Positions 5,860-12,880 of a stretch of 12,880 bases of DNA are shown here, one piece after another. The DNA is from CAYPEL01 sp964409635. GTDB lineage: Bacteria > Pseudomonadota > Gammaproteobacteria > DSM-19610. Each line of letters starts with the position of its first letter. Positions within the stretch are counted from its first letter, which is position 1. The translations under genes and the position numbers were made by a program. The notes beneath the pieces are model-generated. The model worked only from the letters and a program-made list of their open reading frames with translations. It had not been told where the DNA came from and did no database searches. Where the stretch lies: positions 1 through 12,880 of the forward strand of contig CAYPEL010000078.1 of the NCBI GenBank assembly GCA_964409635.1. Direction: 5' to 3'.

Positions 5860-7049
5860 ACAGAGCGCAGTTCTTAGCTGCCGGCGAATTTCCGCAGCCC
5901 GATGAACCTGCGGCGGCGCTAAGTCAGAAGTTACAGGCGGTTATCAAGCAGGAAATACACTCGGCGGGTGACGCTATCCCCTTTGATCGTTACATGGAGC
6001 TGGTGCTGTATGCGCCAGGGCTGGGTTATTACAGTAATGGTTCGCGAAAATTTGGCGGCGCGGGCGATTTTGTCACCGCGCCTGAAATCAGTCCTCTATT
6101 TGGCCGATGTATTGCGCGTTCGGTCAAAACTATACTCGCAAATATAGCCGATGCGGATCTGTTAGAGCTTGGCGCCGGAACGGGTATCATGGCGGTGGAT
6201 ATATTGCGCGAGCTACGGACGCTCGATCAGTTGCCCGCACATTATTATATTCTTGACCGCAGTGCTGACTTAAGAGAACGCCAACAGCGGCGCTTCGAAA
6301 AAGATATTCCGGAATTACTGCCGCGGATAGTCTGGCTGGATCAATTGCCCGGCACGCCGATTAATGGGGTAATACTGGGTAATGAAGTTGCCGATGCGTT
6401 ACCTGTAAAACGCTTTCGCTGGACAGCTGGGGAGGTTACCGAACTCGGTGTGGGGATAGAAAATGATGCGTTAGTCATTACCACGCTCACAGCGGCTGAT
6501 CAGTGCATGTCCGGTCTGGTATCCAGCACCGCCCAGTTATGTGGTTGGCGCGCTGGTTTTGAATCAGAATACAGCCCGCTATTGCCCGCCTGGATTCAGA
6601 GTCTGGCAGATTGTATTGATAAGGGCGCATTGTTATTCATTGATTATGGCTGCGGCCGCGCTGAGTATTATCACGCACAGCGTGATAGCGGTACATTGAT
6701 GTGCCATTACCAGCACCGTGCGCACCCGGATCCATTACTATTTCCCGGATTGCAGGATATTACGGCTTATGTGGATTTTTCCACATTGGCCGATAGCGCT
6801 GATGCGGCAGGTATGCAGCTGGCAGGCTACTGCACACAGGCACATTATCTTTTGGATAATGGATTAGAGGACATGTTAGCCGAGTTGGATCAGGCCGATC
6901 AGGCTGACTTCTTCAAGCGGGTCAGTGAAATTAAAACATTAACGCTGCCCGGTGAGATGGGCGAACGTTTCAAAGCGATTGGTTTTGTTAAAAATAGCGA
7001 GGCAATTCCGGGTGGTTTTGCAATGCAGGATTTACGCAGCCGGTTATAA
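5856..7049 (+). CDS. MidA-family class I SAM-dependent methyltransferase (COG1565)
   Basis: A 397-residue protein of the MidA/NDUFAF7 family. The mitochondrial member methylates an arginine of a complex I subunit; the bacterial substrate is not established. Diagnostic blocks are IPFDRYMELVLYAPGLGYYS (41-60), GDFVTAPEISPLFG (70-83) and SAM motif I LLELGAGTG (102-110). Further on are LGNEVADALPV and LFIDYGCGRAEYY. The C-terminus FKAIGFVKN is also typical. The TTG start overlaps the folK stop (TTGA), giving translational coupling. No internal ATG is compatible with the conserved N-terminal block. Position inside a folate and cell-wall cluster does not indicate a target. The TTG start is the least certain part. 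Confidence 0.92.
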   Translation: MNRAQFLAAGEFPQPDEPAAALSQKLQAVIKQEIHSAGDAIPFDRYMELVLYAPGLGYYSNGSRKFGGAGDFVTAPEISPLFGRCIARSVKTILANIADADLLELGAGTGIMAVDILRELRTLDQLPAHYYILDRSADLRERQQRRFEKDIPELLPRIVWLDQLPGTPINGVILGNEVADALPVKRFRWTAGEVTELGVGIENDALVITTLTAADQCMSGLVSSTAQLCGWRAGFESEYSPLLPAWIQSLADCIDKGALLFIDYGCGRAEYYHAQRDSGTLMCHYQHRAHPDPLLFPGLQDITAYVDFSTLADSADAAGMQLAGYCTQAHYLLDNGLEDMLAELDQADQADFFKRVSEIKTLTLPGEMGERFKAIGFVKNSEAIPGGFAMQDLRSRL

Positions 7050-7086
7050 ACTAAAAAAGTAATTTAGGTGTTCAAAAATAATTAAT

Positions 7087-7884
7087 ATGGAAATTTTCCA
7101 GGCTGTCATTCTTGCCTTAGTGCAAGGCCTAACAGAATTTTTACCGGTTTCCAGTTCTGCCCATTTGATACTAGTGCCCTTGTTGACTGGCTGGCAGGAT
7201 CAGGGGCTGGCTTTTGATGTGACGGTGCATTTAGGAACGCTTAGTGCCGTTGTGGCCTATTTTCGTCATGAGTTGGCGGATATGTATAAGGCCTGGGTTG
7301 AGTCTCTGAAAACCCGTTGCCTTAATGACGAAGCCAAGCTCGCCTGGTTCGTTATCCTTGGCACTATTCCGCTGGGCATGGCGGGACTACTGTTGCATGG
7401 TTATGTCAGTACTGATTTACGTTCACCTCTGGTGATTGCAAGTACCACAATAGGCTTCGGTTTGTTGTTATGGTGGGCCGATGCGACCGCCAGGCCGGTG
7501 CGTTGTGAATACAGTATGCGTGTGCGTGATGTTGTCTTCATTGCATTAGCCCAGGCCATCGCTATCATCCCTGGAACTTCGCGTTCGGGCATTACGATTA
7601 CTGCTGGATTAATGGTGGGGTTAGAACCCAAGGCCGCAGCACGTTTTTCATTTTTATTATCGATACCCTCTATTCTGATGGCTGCAGGTTATGAAGGAAA
7701 TAAACTGCTTGGCTCAGACGTATCGGTAGACTGGCAAGTGCTCGCAGTCGGTGCGGCAGTGTCTGGCATCAGTGCCTATTTATGCATCCATGTTTTCTTG
7801 AAGCTTCTCGACAGGATTGGGATGCTTCCGTTTGTTATCTACCGCTTATTACTTGGCATCTTTCTGTTGTGGATGTTCTTGTAA
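7087..7884 (+). CDS. uppP: Undecaprenyl-diphosphatase UppP (BacA)
   Basis: An inner-membrane enzyme that dephosphorylates undecaprenyl pyrophosphate, recycling the lipid carrier for peptidoglycan and other envelope polymers; overexpression gives bacitracin resistance. The 265 residues are mostly hydrophobic, consistent with a multi-span BacA fold. The (E/Q)xxxE motif is Q13 and E17 in VQGLTEFLPVSSSAHL. The second signature, PGTSRSG, lies at 162-168. The ATG at 7087 is 37 bp after the methyltransferase stop. The spacer is AT-rich with AGGTG too far upstream (about 18 nt) to be a normal Shine-Dalgarno. It is probably the last gene of the folB cluster, and a 252-bp non-coding stretch follows. 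Confidence 0.97.
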   Translation: MEIFQAVILALVQGLTEFLPVSSSAHLILVPLLTGWQDQGLAFDVTVHLGTLSAVVAYFRHELADMYKAWVESLKTRCLNDEAKLAWFVILGTIPLGMAGLLLHGYVSTDLRSPLVIASTTIGFGLLLWWADATARPVRCEYSMRVRDVVFIALAQAIAIIPGTSRSGITITAGLMVGLEPKAAARFSFLLSIPSILMAAGYEGNKLLGSDVSVDWQVLAVGAAVSGISAYLCIHVFLKLLDRIGMLPFVIYRLLLGIFLLWMFL

Positions 7885-7936
7885 GCTTGGGTTGAAAGAC
7901 TGTTCGTATAGTACCTTTTCTCCTTAAAAAGCTTTG

Positions 7937-7982
7937 TAAATCTGGTGCCAGTACACTAAGTGCTGGTATTTCCGCAGATTTA
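7937..7982 (+). other. 46-nt irregular hairpin
   Basis: Outer arms TAAATCTG (7937-7944) and CAGATTTA (7975-7982) pair perfectly. Inside them CCAG (7948-7951) pairs with CTGG (7963-7966), extended by wobble pairs, and CAC pairs with GTG around a TAA loop. There is a 2-nt bulge on one side and a small internal loop on the other. It lies 52 bp after the uppP stop. No T-run follows on the plus strand, so it is not a typical intrinsic terminator; it may be a processing site, a small-RNA element or part of a leader. Confidence 0.5.
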
Positions 7983-8123
7983 AAGGCTATGTAACTTCCC
8001 TTGCCAGTCCAATTTAAAGTCCCTGACAGTATAGATAAACTGCATCTCTAATAGAGTCAGCATTAGCTGGCCACTTACAAAAATTATAACTTGGGCAAAT
8101 CAGTTTGTGCCCGCATAACAAAT

Positions 8124-8131
8124 AGGAGGTG
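8124..8131 (+). promoter_or_regulatory. Near-perfect Shine-Dalgarno of the L,D-transpeptidase
   Basis: AGGAGGTG lies 5 nt before the ATG at 8137 and is a full anti-Shine-Dalgarno match. It stands out because most other starts in the window have weak or no ribosome-binding site, implying efficient translation once the mRNA is accessible. Confidence 0.8.
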
Positions 8132-8136
8132 AAGCC

Positions 8137-9858
8137 ATGCGCCGTCATGCCCCTCACCCAATTAAGTTGCTACCGTTTTTTGCATTGCTGGGGATTTTAT
8201 TTCAGGTTGCCGCTATGGCTTCTCCCCAGGCGTTCTTTCAACCGTCTGAGTCGGTAGTTATGCAGCATTATATAAAGCTGTTTCATGCTGCGGATTCCTT
8301 AAAAAATACAGATCTGGTTCGCCAGTTTTATCATGAGCGGGCTTATCAAAGTATCTGGGTTGAGGCAGATTACACAACCGCAGGGGCAGATGAATTAATA
8401 GAGGTTATTCATTCAGCTTACCGTGAAGGCTTGGTTTTTCCGGGTTACTACATCAGCACGATTGAATCGCTCCGTTACTCGCCAAAAGAGAAAGATCGTG
8501 CCTGGCTGGATGTTGTTTTGACTGATGCCTTTATAAGTTACGCCATACAAGCTGGCCGTGGTCAGCTCGATCCGTACTCATTGCAGGAGAACTGGAAATA
8601 TAAATTACCCATTGTTGATGCGCTGCAGTTGTTACGGACAGCGCTAGCCTCTGAGGATGTGGCCGGTGTGCTGCGCGGGTTGTCACCGCAGCAAGCCGGT
8701 TATCGCCGCCTTGTTGAGTCGCTGGATTTTTACACAGGAATTAAGCAGCAGGGTGGTTGGCCTCAAATTTCGATTTATAGTTCGCCGCTAAGTAAAGATA
8801 TGCAAACGGAGGAAGTTGTATTACTCCGTGAACGTTTAACCATTACGGGTGACCTGGCGCCGAATGCTTCCCAGCACGCTCTCTTTGACTACGAATTAGA
8901 AGCTGCTGTGCAGCATTTTCAGAAACGGCATGGGATTGATGCTGACGGTGTTGTGGGGCAAAAAACCCGCTTTGCACTGCACGCGCCTGTAGAGAAACGT
9001 ATTCAACAAATCACCGCAAACCTGGAACGCTGGCGCTGGTTGCCTCGTGACATGGGTGATAGACACATTCGCGTCAATACAGCGGCCTTTGAATTGCAGG
9101 CCATCGAATATGACCAGTCTGTGTTATCAATGCGTGTGGTTGTGGGTAAAACGAAAAATCAAACGCCCTCATTCAGTGAAGACATGCAGTATCTGGTGTT
9201 AAACCCTTACTGGAATGTGCCCAATTCGATTGCCCGGGATGAATTAATCAAGAAGGAACAAGCCAGACCAGGTTATCTGGCGGGTAAGAATATTCGGGTG
9301 TTGTCGGGTAATTCTAAGGGCACTCAGATTTTAAATCCTGATGAGATAGACTGGTCTGCTTACAAAGGTATGCGCAATCTACCCATTAAACTGCGCCAGG
9401 ATCCTGGTAGCAAGAATGCATTGGGTAAGATCAAGTTTATGTTGCCAAATAAATACAGTATCTATCTGCACGATACGCCGAGTAAGTCATTCTTTGAAAA
9501 ACTCCAACGCACCTATAGCCATGGCTGCGTACGCGTCCAGGATCCATTGGCGCTGGCCGACTACGTGCTAGGAGATGACTGGCAGGCTGATGCTATCCAG
9601 CAAGTTATAGCGCGTGGTAAAAATAAATATATTAAATTACCCGAATCCATACCAGTGCATATCGTCTATCAGACAGTCTGGGTGAATGCTGCGGGTGAAA
9701 TAAATTTCAGGAAAGATTTATACAGTAATGACCGTCAGATCATGGCGCACTTGCCTGCTGCACGGACAGCTACGCAAACGGCAGTGGCGAGTAAGGCGGT
9801 TGAGCAGGAAGCGTTGAGCATGTTAGAGAATGCGCCGGGTCAAAGCCAAGTAAATTAG
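8137..9858 (+). CDS. Exported L,D-transpeptidase of the YcbB/LdtD type
   Basis: Predicted to form 3-3 cross-links in peptidoglycan, a beta-lactam-tolerant alternative to penicillin-binding proteins. Residues 1-28 look like a signal peptide: a basic start, then LLPFFALLGILFQVAAMA. The family scaffold domain follows, then a peptidoglycan-binding repeat at about 229-285 (AVQHFQKRHGIDADGVVGQKT). ERWRWLP leads into the YkuD catalytic domain (about 300-490), with H445 in YLHD, the SHGCVRV motif and nucleophile C464. The insertion between them is long, as in YcbB. About 80 residues follow the catalytic core, ending in an Ala/Thr-rich low-complexity tail. The 573-residue length is close to E. coli LdtD (about 615). 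The preceding AGGAGGTG fixes the start. It is convergent with the next gene. The exact LdtD assignment is inferred from domain order. Confidence 0.93.
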   Translation: MRRHAPHPIKLLPFFALLGILFQVAAMASPQAFFQPSESVVMQHYIKLFHAADSLKNTDLVRQFYHERAYQSIWVEADYTTAGADELIEVIHSAYREGLVFPGYYISTIESLRYSPKEKDRAWLDVVLTDAFISYAIQAGRGQLDPYSLQENWKYKLPIVDALQLLRTALASEDVAGVLRGLSPQQAGYRRLVESLDFYTGIKQQGGWPQISIYSSPLSKDMQTEEVVLLRERLTITGDLAPNASQHALFDYELEAAVQHFQKRHGIDADGVVGQKTRFALHAPVEKRIQQITANLERWRWLPRDMGDRHIRVNTAAFELQAIEYDQSVLSMRVVVGKTKNQTPSFSEDMQYLVLNPYWNVPNSIARDELIKKEQARPGYLAGKNIRVLSGNSKGTQILNPDEIDWSAYKGMRNLPIKLRQDPGSKNALGKIKFMLPNKYSIYLHDTPSKSFFEKLQRTYSHGCVRVQDPLALADYVLGDDWQADAIQQVIARGKNKYIKLPESIPVHIVYQTVWVNAAGEINFRKDLYSNDRQIMAHLPAARTATQTAVASKAVEQEALSMLENAPGQSQVN

Positions 9859-9921
9859 AACGTTGTGGCTTTTACAAGTAATAGTTATATGTGGCGTGGC
9901 GGAGAAGAAATGCATGGTATT

Positions 9922-10269
9922 TTAATCTGCTGCTAAGAGTGTTATTGCAGTCTCTGACGTTGCCCTATCGATATCAAACTGTATTTCACAATATTCAGTG
10001 ATTGAATAGGTTGGTGTTGGATCGTCTGCGCAACTGCAACCGGCAATAATTCCCGAATAAAAAATACCCGCTTTGACCTGTATTACTCCGTTATCCGTTG
10101 CGGTATGTAGAACAATCACACTGAAATTATCCTCACTCACGCGGCTGGTCTGCGATAAGCCCTGCTGTAACGGCAGGGTATTTTCATCCAGTGACTCGAT
10201 TTCTTTTTTCAGGACGGTTTCAAATTCTGCTGTTGACCAGGCTTTATTAGATTTGGGCAATTTAATCAT
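9922..10269 (-). CDS. Small conserved protein of unknown function with a GCSCADDP motif
   Basis: I do not recognise a function. The 115-residue frame begins MIKLPKSNKAWSTAEFETVL and looks truly coding. It has a charged amphipathic first third, a beta-rich middle (FSVIVLHTA, VIQVKAGIFYSG) and a conserved-looking cysteine cluster AGCSCADDPTPTYSITEYCE. An alternating charged and hydrophobic end follows. From memory, similar proteins with this cysteine cluster occur as hypothetical genes in other gammaproteobacteria. The three cysteines and acidic residues could bind metal, but this is conjecture. There is no signal peptide or membrane segment. An in-frame GTG at 10284 would add five residues (MKVPL); neither start has a Shine-Dalgarno, and the ATG is preferred. 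It is convergent with the L,D-transpeptidase and divergent from def. Confidence 0.75.
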   Translation of the reverse strand: MIKLPKSNKAWSTAEFETVLKKEIESLDENTLPLQQGLSQTSRVSEDNFSVIVLHTATDNGVIQVKAGIFYSGIIAGCSCADDPTPTYSITEYCEIQFDIDRATSETAITLLAAD

Positions 10270-10316
10270 GAGAGGAACTTTCACATGGCCAGGCCGTGGG
10301 CGGCGTTGCTCATGAA

Positions 10317-10346
10317 ATAATACTACTTCATACTCGCCAGGGTAAA
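10317..10346 (-). promoter_or_regulatory. Candidate promoter of the GCSCADDP-protein gene
   Basis: On the minus strand TTTACC (10341-10346) and TATTAT (10317-10322, five of six) are 18 bp apart. The predicted start near 10310 gives a leader of about 40 nt. That leader contains a 10-codon frame starting at 10313, which is probably incidental. No equally good plus-strand promoter for def was found in 10270-10397. Confidence 0.35.
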
Positions 10347-10397
10347 TGTATTTGGTCTGTAAATAGTAAAAGATATCCGTTTGGAATTGAGGTAACT

Positions 10398-10952
10398 ATG
10401 GCTATAAAACCAGTTTTAAAAATGGGTGATCCGCGCCTGCTTGAAATGGCTAGTCCGGTCGACAGGTTCGATACACCCGATCTGGATAGGCTGGTACAGG
10501 ATCTAATGGATACGATGCATGCAGAAGAGGGTGCTGGATTGGCGGCGCCACAAATCGGTATAGGACTGCGAATTGTGGTTTTTGGTTTTGATGAAAATCC
10601 ACGCTACCCGCAGGCAGAGTCCATCCCTAAAACTATTTTGGTCAATCCTGCTATAGAAATATTATCTGAACATAAGGAGGAAGACTGGGAAGGTTGCCTG
10701 AGTGTGCCGGGCCTGCGGGGGATCGTACCCCGTTTTACCCGCATTCGTTATTCCGGTTTCGACCATAAAGGCGGCAGGTTAGAACGAGAAGCTGATGGTT
10801 TTCACGCCCGAGTGGTGCAACATGAATGTGATCATCTCGACGGTATATTATACCCACAACGCATGGTGGACATGAAAACTCTCGGTTTTACCGAAGCATT
10901 GGTTAGCAGTGGACGGCTATCCGGTATGCCCTGTGACTCTTCTCCTGAGTAA
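10398..10952 (+). CDS. def: Peptide deformylase
   Basis: Removes the N-formyl group from nascent proteins. The 184 residues include all three family motifs: GAGLAAPQ (45-52), EGCLSVPG (98-105) with the metal ligand C100, and HECDH (142-146). In the last motif H142 and H146 are ligands and E143 is catalytic. The ATG at 10398 has GAGGT about 5 nt upstream and begins MAIKPVLKMGDPRLLE. A longer in-frame start at 10296 would add 34 residues without family support. The insert around residues 63-80 and the tail after HECDH resemble the second deformylase of many gammaproteobacteria rather than the copy in the def-fmt-rsmB cluster. The next gene, 5 bp downstream, is formyltransferase-like, so the pair imitates def-fmt. 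Confidence 0.96.
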   Translation: MAIKPVLKMGDPRLLEMASPVDRFDTPDLDRLVQDLMDTMHAEEGAGLAAPQIGIGLRIVVFGFDENPRYPQAESIPKTILVNPAIEILSEHKEEDWEGCLSVPGLRGIVPRFTRIRYSGFDHKGGRLEREADGFHARVVQHECDHLDGILYPQRMVDMKTLGFTEALVSSGRLSGMPCDSSPE

Positions 10953-10957
10953 TCTAA

Positions 10958-11605
10958 GTGCCAACTGAACGGGTGGTATTGTTCGGGACTGAAGGCGGAT
11001 TCTCCCGCCCGGTTTTAAAACGATTGTTGGATCTGCGCTTACAGGTGATAGCACTTGTGATGCCAGATAAATCCAGTCAAGGCAGTGCATTTCCAGTAGC
11101 TATAGACCAAACCTGGCCAGCAGAGAGCCTGGCAGGGTTGGCGGCTTCGAATAATCTGACTGTATTGCGTTGCCCGCTTCACATAGAAAAAAATCTTGTA
11201 GCAAAGCTTGAAGAAATCAATCCGGCTTATCTATTGGTCGCCTGTTATCCTTACAAGTTACCCGCCACACTATGGCGGTCGAGGCGATGGCATTGCTGGA
11301 ATCTACACCCATCCCTGTTACCGAAGTACCGCGGCCCCGATCCATTGTTCTGGCAACTGCGCAGACATGAAACCGATACAGGTGTGACACTGCACCAGGT
11401 TACTGGAGAGCTTGATGCAGGTAGTATCATTACGCAAATCTCTAAAGCACTACCTGCCCAGGTAGATGCTGATATATTAAACGAGTGGGTCGCAGAAATC
11501 GGGGTAAATTTATTTTTAGAGGCGTTAGATCAGTGCCGTCAGCGTAAGCTGATATTGACGCCACAAGATGAGACGGAAGCTACTTATTTTCCAGGAAACG
11601 AGTGA
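10958..11605 (+). CDS. Short formyltransferase-like protein (Fmt N-terminal fold only)
   Basis: A 215-residue protein with the formyl transferase catalytic fold. It begins VVLFGTEGGFSRPVLKRLL, a Rossmann-like start. The active-site block NLHPSLLPKYRG contains N115 and H117, and the second block TDTGVTLHQVTGELDAGSII contains D153; this is the Asn-His-Asp triad of the family. Fmt of E. coli is about 315 residues with a C-terminal tRNA-contacting domain that is wholly absent here. Glycinamide ribonucleotide transformylase PurN is nearer in length, but the SLLPKYRGPDPLFWQL form is more like Fmt and sugar formyltransferases. The start is a GTG 5 bp after the def stop, with no Shine-Dalgarno, so coupling to def is likely. 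The substrate is unknown; a small-molecule or sugar-nucleotide amine is as possible as Met-tRNA. Confidence 0.85.
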   Translation: MPTERVVLFGTEGGFSRPVLKRLLDLRLQVIALVMPDKSSQGSAFPVAIDQTWPAESLAGLAASNNLTVLRCPLHIEKNLVAKLEEINPAYLLVACYPYKLPATLWRSRRWHCWNLHPSLLPKYRGPDPLFWQLRRHETDTGVTLHQVTGELDAGSIITQISKALPAQVDADILNEWVAEIGVNLFLEALDQCRQRKLILTPQDETEATYFPGNE

Positions 11606-11615
11606 AAAAATGATA

Positions 11616-12773
11616 TTACTCTTGCTCTGGATATTGATGGTTACGGATAAGTTCAAGCCGTTTGTTACGAATAGCCTGCCCGATTTCCGGTCCTGTCATT
11701 CCATGGGTTGATATATCAGCGGCGCTGATCCCTTCTGTACTTGTGTATAACGCTGTCAGTAAGTTGCGTTGTTGTTTGTCTATATGTGCAGTGGCGTAAA
11801 GCACGTCGAGTAAACGTTGCCAGCGGTCAGGGTTTCGGTAAGCGCCGCTGGAATCAAGCAAGTTGGCAATATCTTCAGGCGCATGACTGTGGGCAAGCTG
11901 TGCGTATTGAATTGCCAGCTTTACGAGGTCACGGTATTCATTGGGTGCTTTAAAACGTGAACAAACTGAAGCAGCCAATTGTTGGCGTGTTGGGTTCGTG
12001 CCGCCAGCGGCAAGCGACAACAATAAGGCGGCAAAGCGGACCCGTGAGTCTGTAAAAGTCCTGGCAGTTTGAGCGAGTGCTACCAGGGCAGGGTTTTCTT
12101 CTTGGTTGCCATGAGTGTCACTATCGGCTGGGTATGTGGTATCGATTTCCGGGAACAGTTTTTCCAGTGCGCCGCAACCATGCAAGACTTTGAAAAAGGT
12201 ATGCGGGCTGCCGGTCTGCAAGGCTTTTTCAAGTTCTGCCCAGACGCGTTCAGGAACCAGGTAGTCGATTTCACCTGCTTCGACCATTTTTCGCAGCAGA
12301 GAATTTGTGCCTGGTGCGACATGAAAGCCGCGATTTTCGAAGCGGGCTGCGAAGCGGGCGATGCGCAGTATACGCACAGGGTCTTCAGCAAAAGCCGGAC
12401 TGACGTGGCGTAGCAGGCCTTGTTTTAAGTCGTCCTGTCCGTTAAAAGGATCGATAAGATCGCCGGTCTTGCTTTCGGCAATGGCGTTGATGGTCAGATC
12501 GCGTCTTTTTAGGTCTTCCTCCAGGGTGACAGCAGGATCGGCGTGAACCTGAAATCCCTTGTATCCATGACCGCTTTTACGTTCGGTGCGGGCCAGCGCG
12601 TATTCTTCCGCGGTTTGGGGGTGCAGGAAAACCGGGAAGTCCTTGCCAACTTGTTTGAAGCCCTTTGCCAGCATGTCATCTACGCTAGCGCCGACCACAA
12701 CCCAGTCACGTTCTTTGATGGGCAGGCCGAGTAATTTGTCCCGTACAGCGCCGCCGACCAGATAGGTTTCCAC
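11616..12773 (-). CDS. cca: CCA-adding tRNA nucleotidyltransferase with degenerate HD domain
   Basis: Builds or repairs the 3' CCA of tRNAs. The N-terminal nucleotidyltransferase half is well conserved: YLVGGAVRDKLLGLP, then the metal-binding pair in ERDWVVVG (E21 and D23; E. coli has D21). FPVFLHPQTAEEYALARTER, RRDLTINAIA (90-99) and HVSPAFAEDPVRILR follow. At 385 residues it is shorter than E. coli Cca (412). The C-terminal region aligns as far as FPEID and VRFAALLLSLAAGG. The E. coli HD dyad of CHDLGKG becomes L252/S253, and the downstream HHGHG is missing. The phosphohydrolase activity of this domain is therefore very likely lost, leaving CCA addition. The start is a GTG at 12773, 6 bp after the preceding stop. 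It converges on the formyltransferase-like gene with a 10-bp gap. Confidence 0.96.
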   Translation of the reverse strand: METYLVGGAVRDKLLGLPIKERDWVVVGASVDDMLAKGFKQVGKDFPVFLHPQTAEEYALARTERKSGHGYKGFQVHADPAVTLEEDLKRRDLTINAIAESKTGDLIDPFNGQDDLKQGLLRHVSPAFAEDPVRILRIARFAARFENRGFHVAPGTNSLLRKMVEAGEIDYLVPERVWAELEKALQTGSPHTFFKVLHGCGALEKLFPEIDTTYPADSDTHGNQEENPALVALAQTARTFTDSRVRFAALLLSLAAGGTNPTRQQLAASVCSRFKAPNEYRDLVKLAIQYAQLAHSHAPEDIANLLDSSGAYRNPDRWQRLLDVLYATAHIDKQQRNLLTALYTSTEGISAADISTHGMTGPEIGQAIRNKRLELIRNHQYPEQE

Positions 12774-12779
12774 CTTATC

Positions 12780-12880
12780 TTATCCCTCGCGGCGCGACTG
12801 CCGGCGAAAATTTTGGTGGCGGGCGTTAGGGTCTTGCAAGCCTAAATAGCTCGGTACAATGGCTTCGATGCTATGTGGTG
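12780..12880 (-). CDS. 3' end of an unidentified gene upstream of cca
   Basis: An open minus-strand frame enters at the right edge and stops at 12780-12782 after 32 visible codons. Its tail includes SIEAIVPSYLGLQDPNARHQ and ends in an Arg-rich stretch, QSRREG. It is 6 bp upstream of the cca GTG, the spacing expected of two genes in one operon, and codon use looks like its neighbours. I do not recognise the family from this tail. It could be a chance open frame, but the tight spacing argues for a real gene. Confidence 0.55.
   Translation of the reverse strand, partial: PHSIEAIVPSYLGLQDPNARHQNFRRQSRREG

Larger units (their letters stand above)
7885..8136 (+). other. Structured non-coding interval between uppP and the L,D-transpeptidase
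   Basis: No open frame with a plausible start is seen on either strand. The stretch holds a long irregular hairpin (7937-7982) and an inverted-repeat cluster at 8023-8060: CTGA/TCAG arms enclose CAGT/ACTG and CTCTA/TAGAG arms, which could form a three-way junction. Downstream is a possible -10 (TATAAC, 8085-8090) with no good -35. A small GGGC/GCCC stem lies at 8093-8112, then the ribosome-binding site. It is unusually rich in pairing potential for a simple spacer, but no known riboswitch class is recognised. Confidence 0.5.

Noticed and set aside
4999..7099. TAATATGGAAATTT occurs before folB and again at the uppP start
   Set aside because: At uppP it is start-codon and coding sequence, at folB it is AT-rich leader; the 14-bp match has no further extension and is probably chance.
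10281..10313. 10-codon frame (MSNAAHGLAM) ahead of the GCSCADDP gene as a regulatory leader peptide
   Set aside because: No ribosome-binding site, no repeated regulatory codons and out of frame with the gene; nothing beyond its presence supports it.
10296..10397. In-frame start extending def by 34 residues
   Set aside because: The extension is not deformylase-like, and the ATG at 10398 has a good GAGGT in front of it.

Overview
The window reads as a core chromosomal segment of a gammaproteobacterium, with G+C near one half by eye. The main evidence is the leftward macromolecular-synthesis operon rpsU-yqeY-dnaG-rpoD with tsaD diverging from it. The S21, TsaD, DnaG and Cca proteins also carry landmark residues at the same positions as their E. 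coli counterparts. I cannot place it below class level. Two runs of exactly 100 N (2150-2249 and 4865-4964) are scaffolding placeholders, so this is a draft assembly and the true gap sizes are unknown.

Layout. Positions 1-2967 (minus strand) hold ribosomal protein S21, a YqeY-family protein, DNA primase and the first 86 codons of sigma-70, so translation, replication initiation and transcription genes are co-oriented. A 28-bp near-perfect palindrome sits next to the rpoD -10 box. The first gap lies between yqeY and dnaG and is bracketed by 17-bp inverted arms. Positions 3088-4107 hold tsaD (tRNA t6A synthesis), which overlaps the convergent plsY (phospholipid synthesis) by 11 bp. The second gap lies between plsY and folB, and its left edge carries the start of a REP-like repeat.

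Positions 5017-7884 form a tight rightward cluster: folB and folK (folate synthesis), a MidA-family methyltransferase and uppP (undecaprenyl carrier recycling). A 252-bp structured non-coding stretch follows. Next come an exported L,D-transpeptidase of the YcbB/LdtD type (8137-9858), a convergent small conserved protein of unknown function, and a peptide deformylase followed 5 bp later by a truncated formyltransferase-like protein. Last is a leftward cca whose HD domain has lost its metal-binding residues, preceded by the 3' end of an unidentified gene.

The window is mostly housekeeping and I see no undescribed multi-gene system, defence island, CRISPR array, tRNA or rRNA. The points worth a second look are the two repeat-associated gaps, the rpoD palindrome, the structured region before the L,D-transpeptidase, candidate leaderless starts for tsaD and plsY, the deformylase/short-formyltransferase pair, and the degenerate Cca HD domain.
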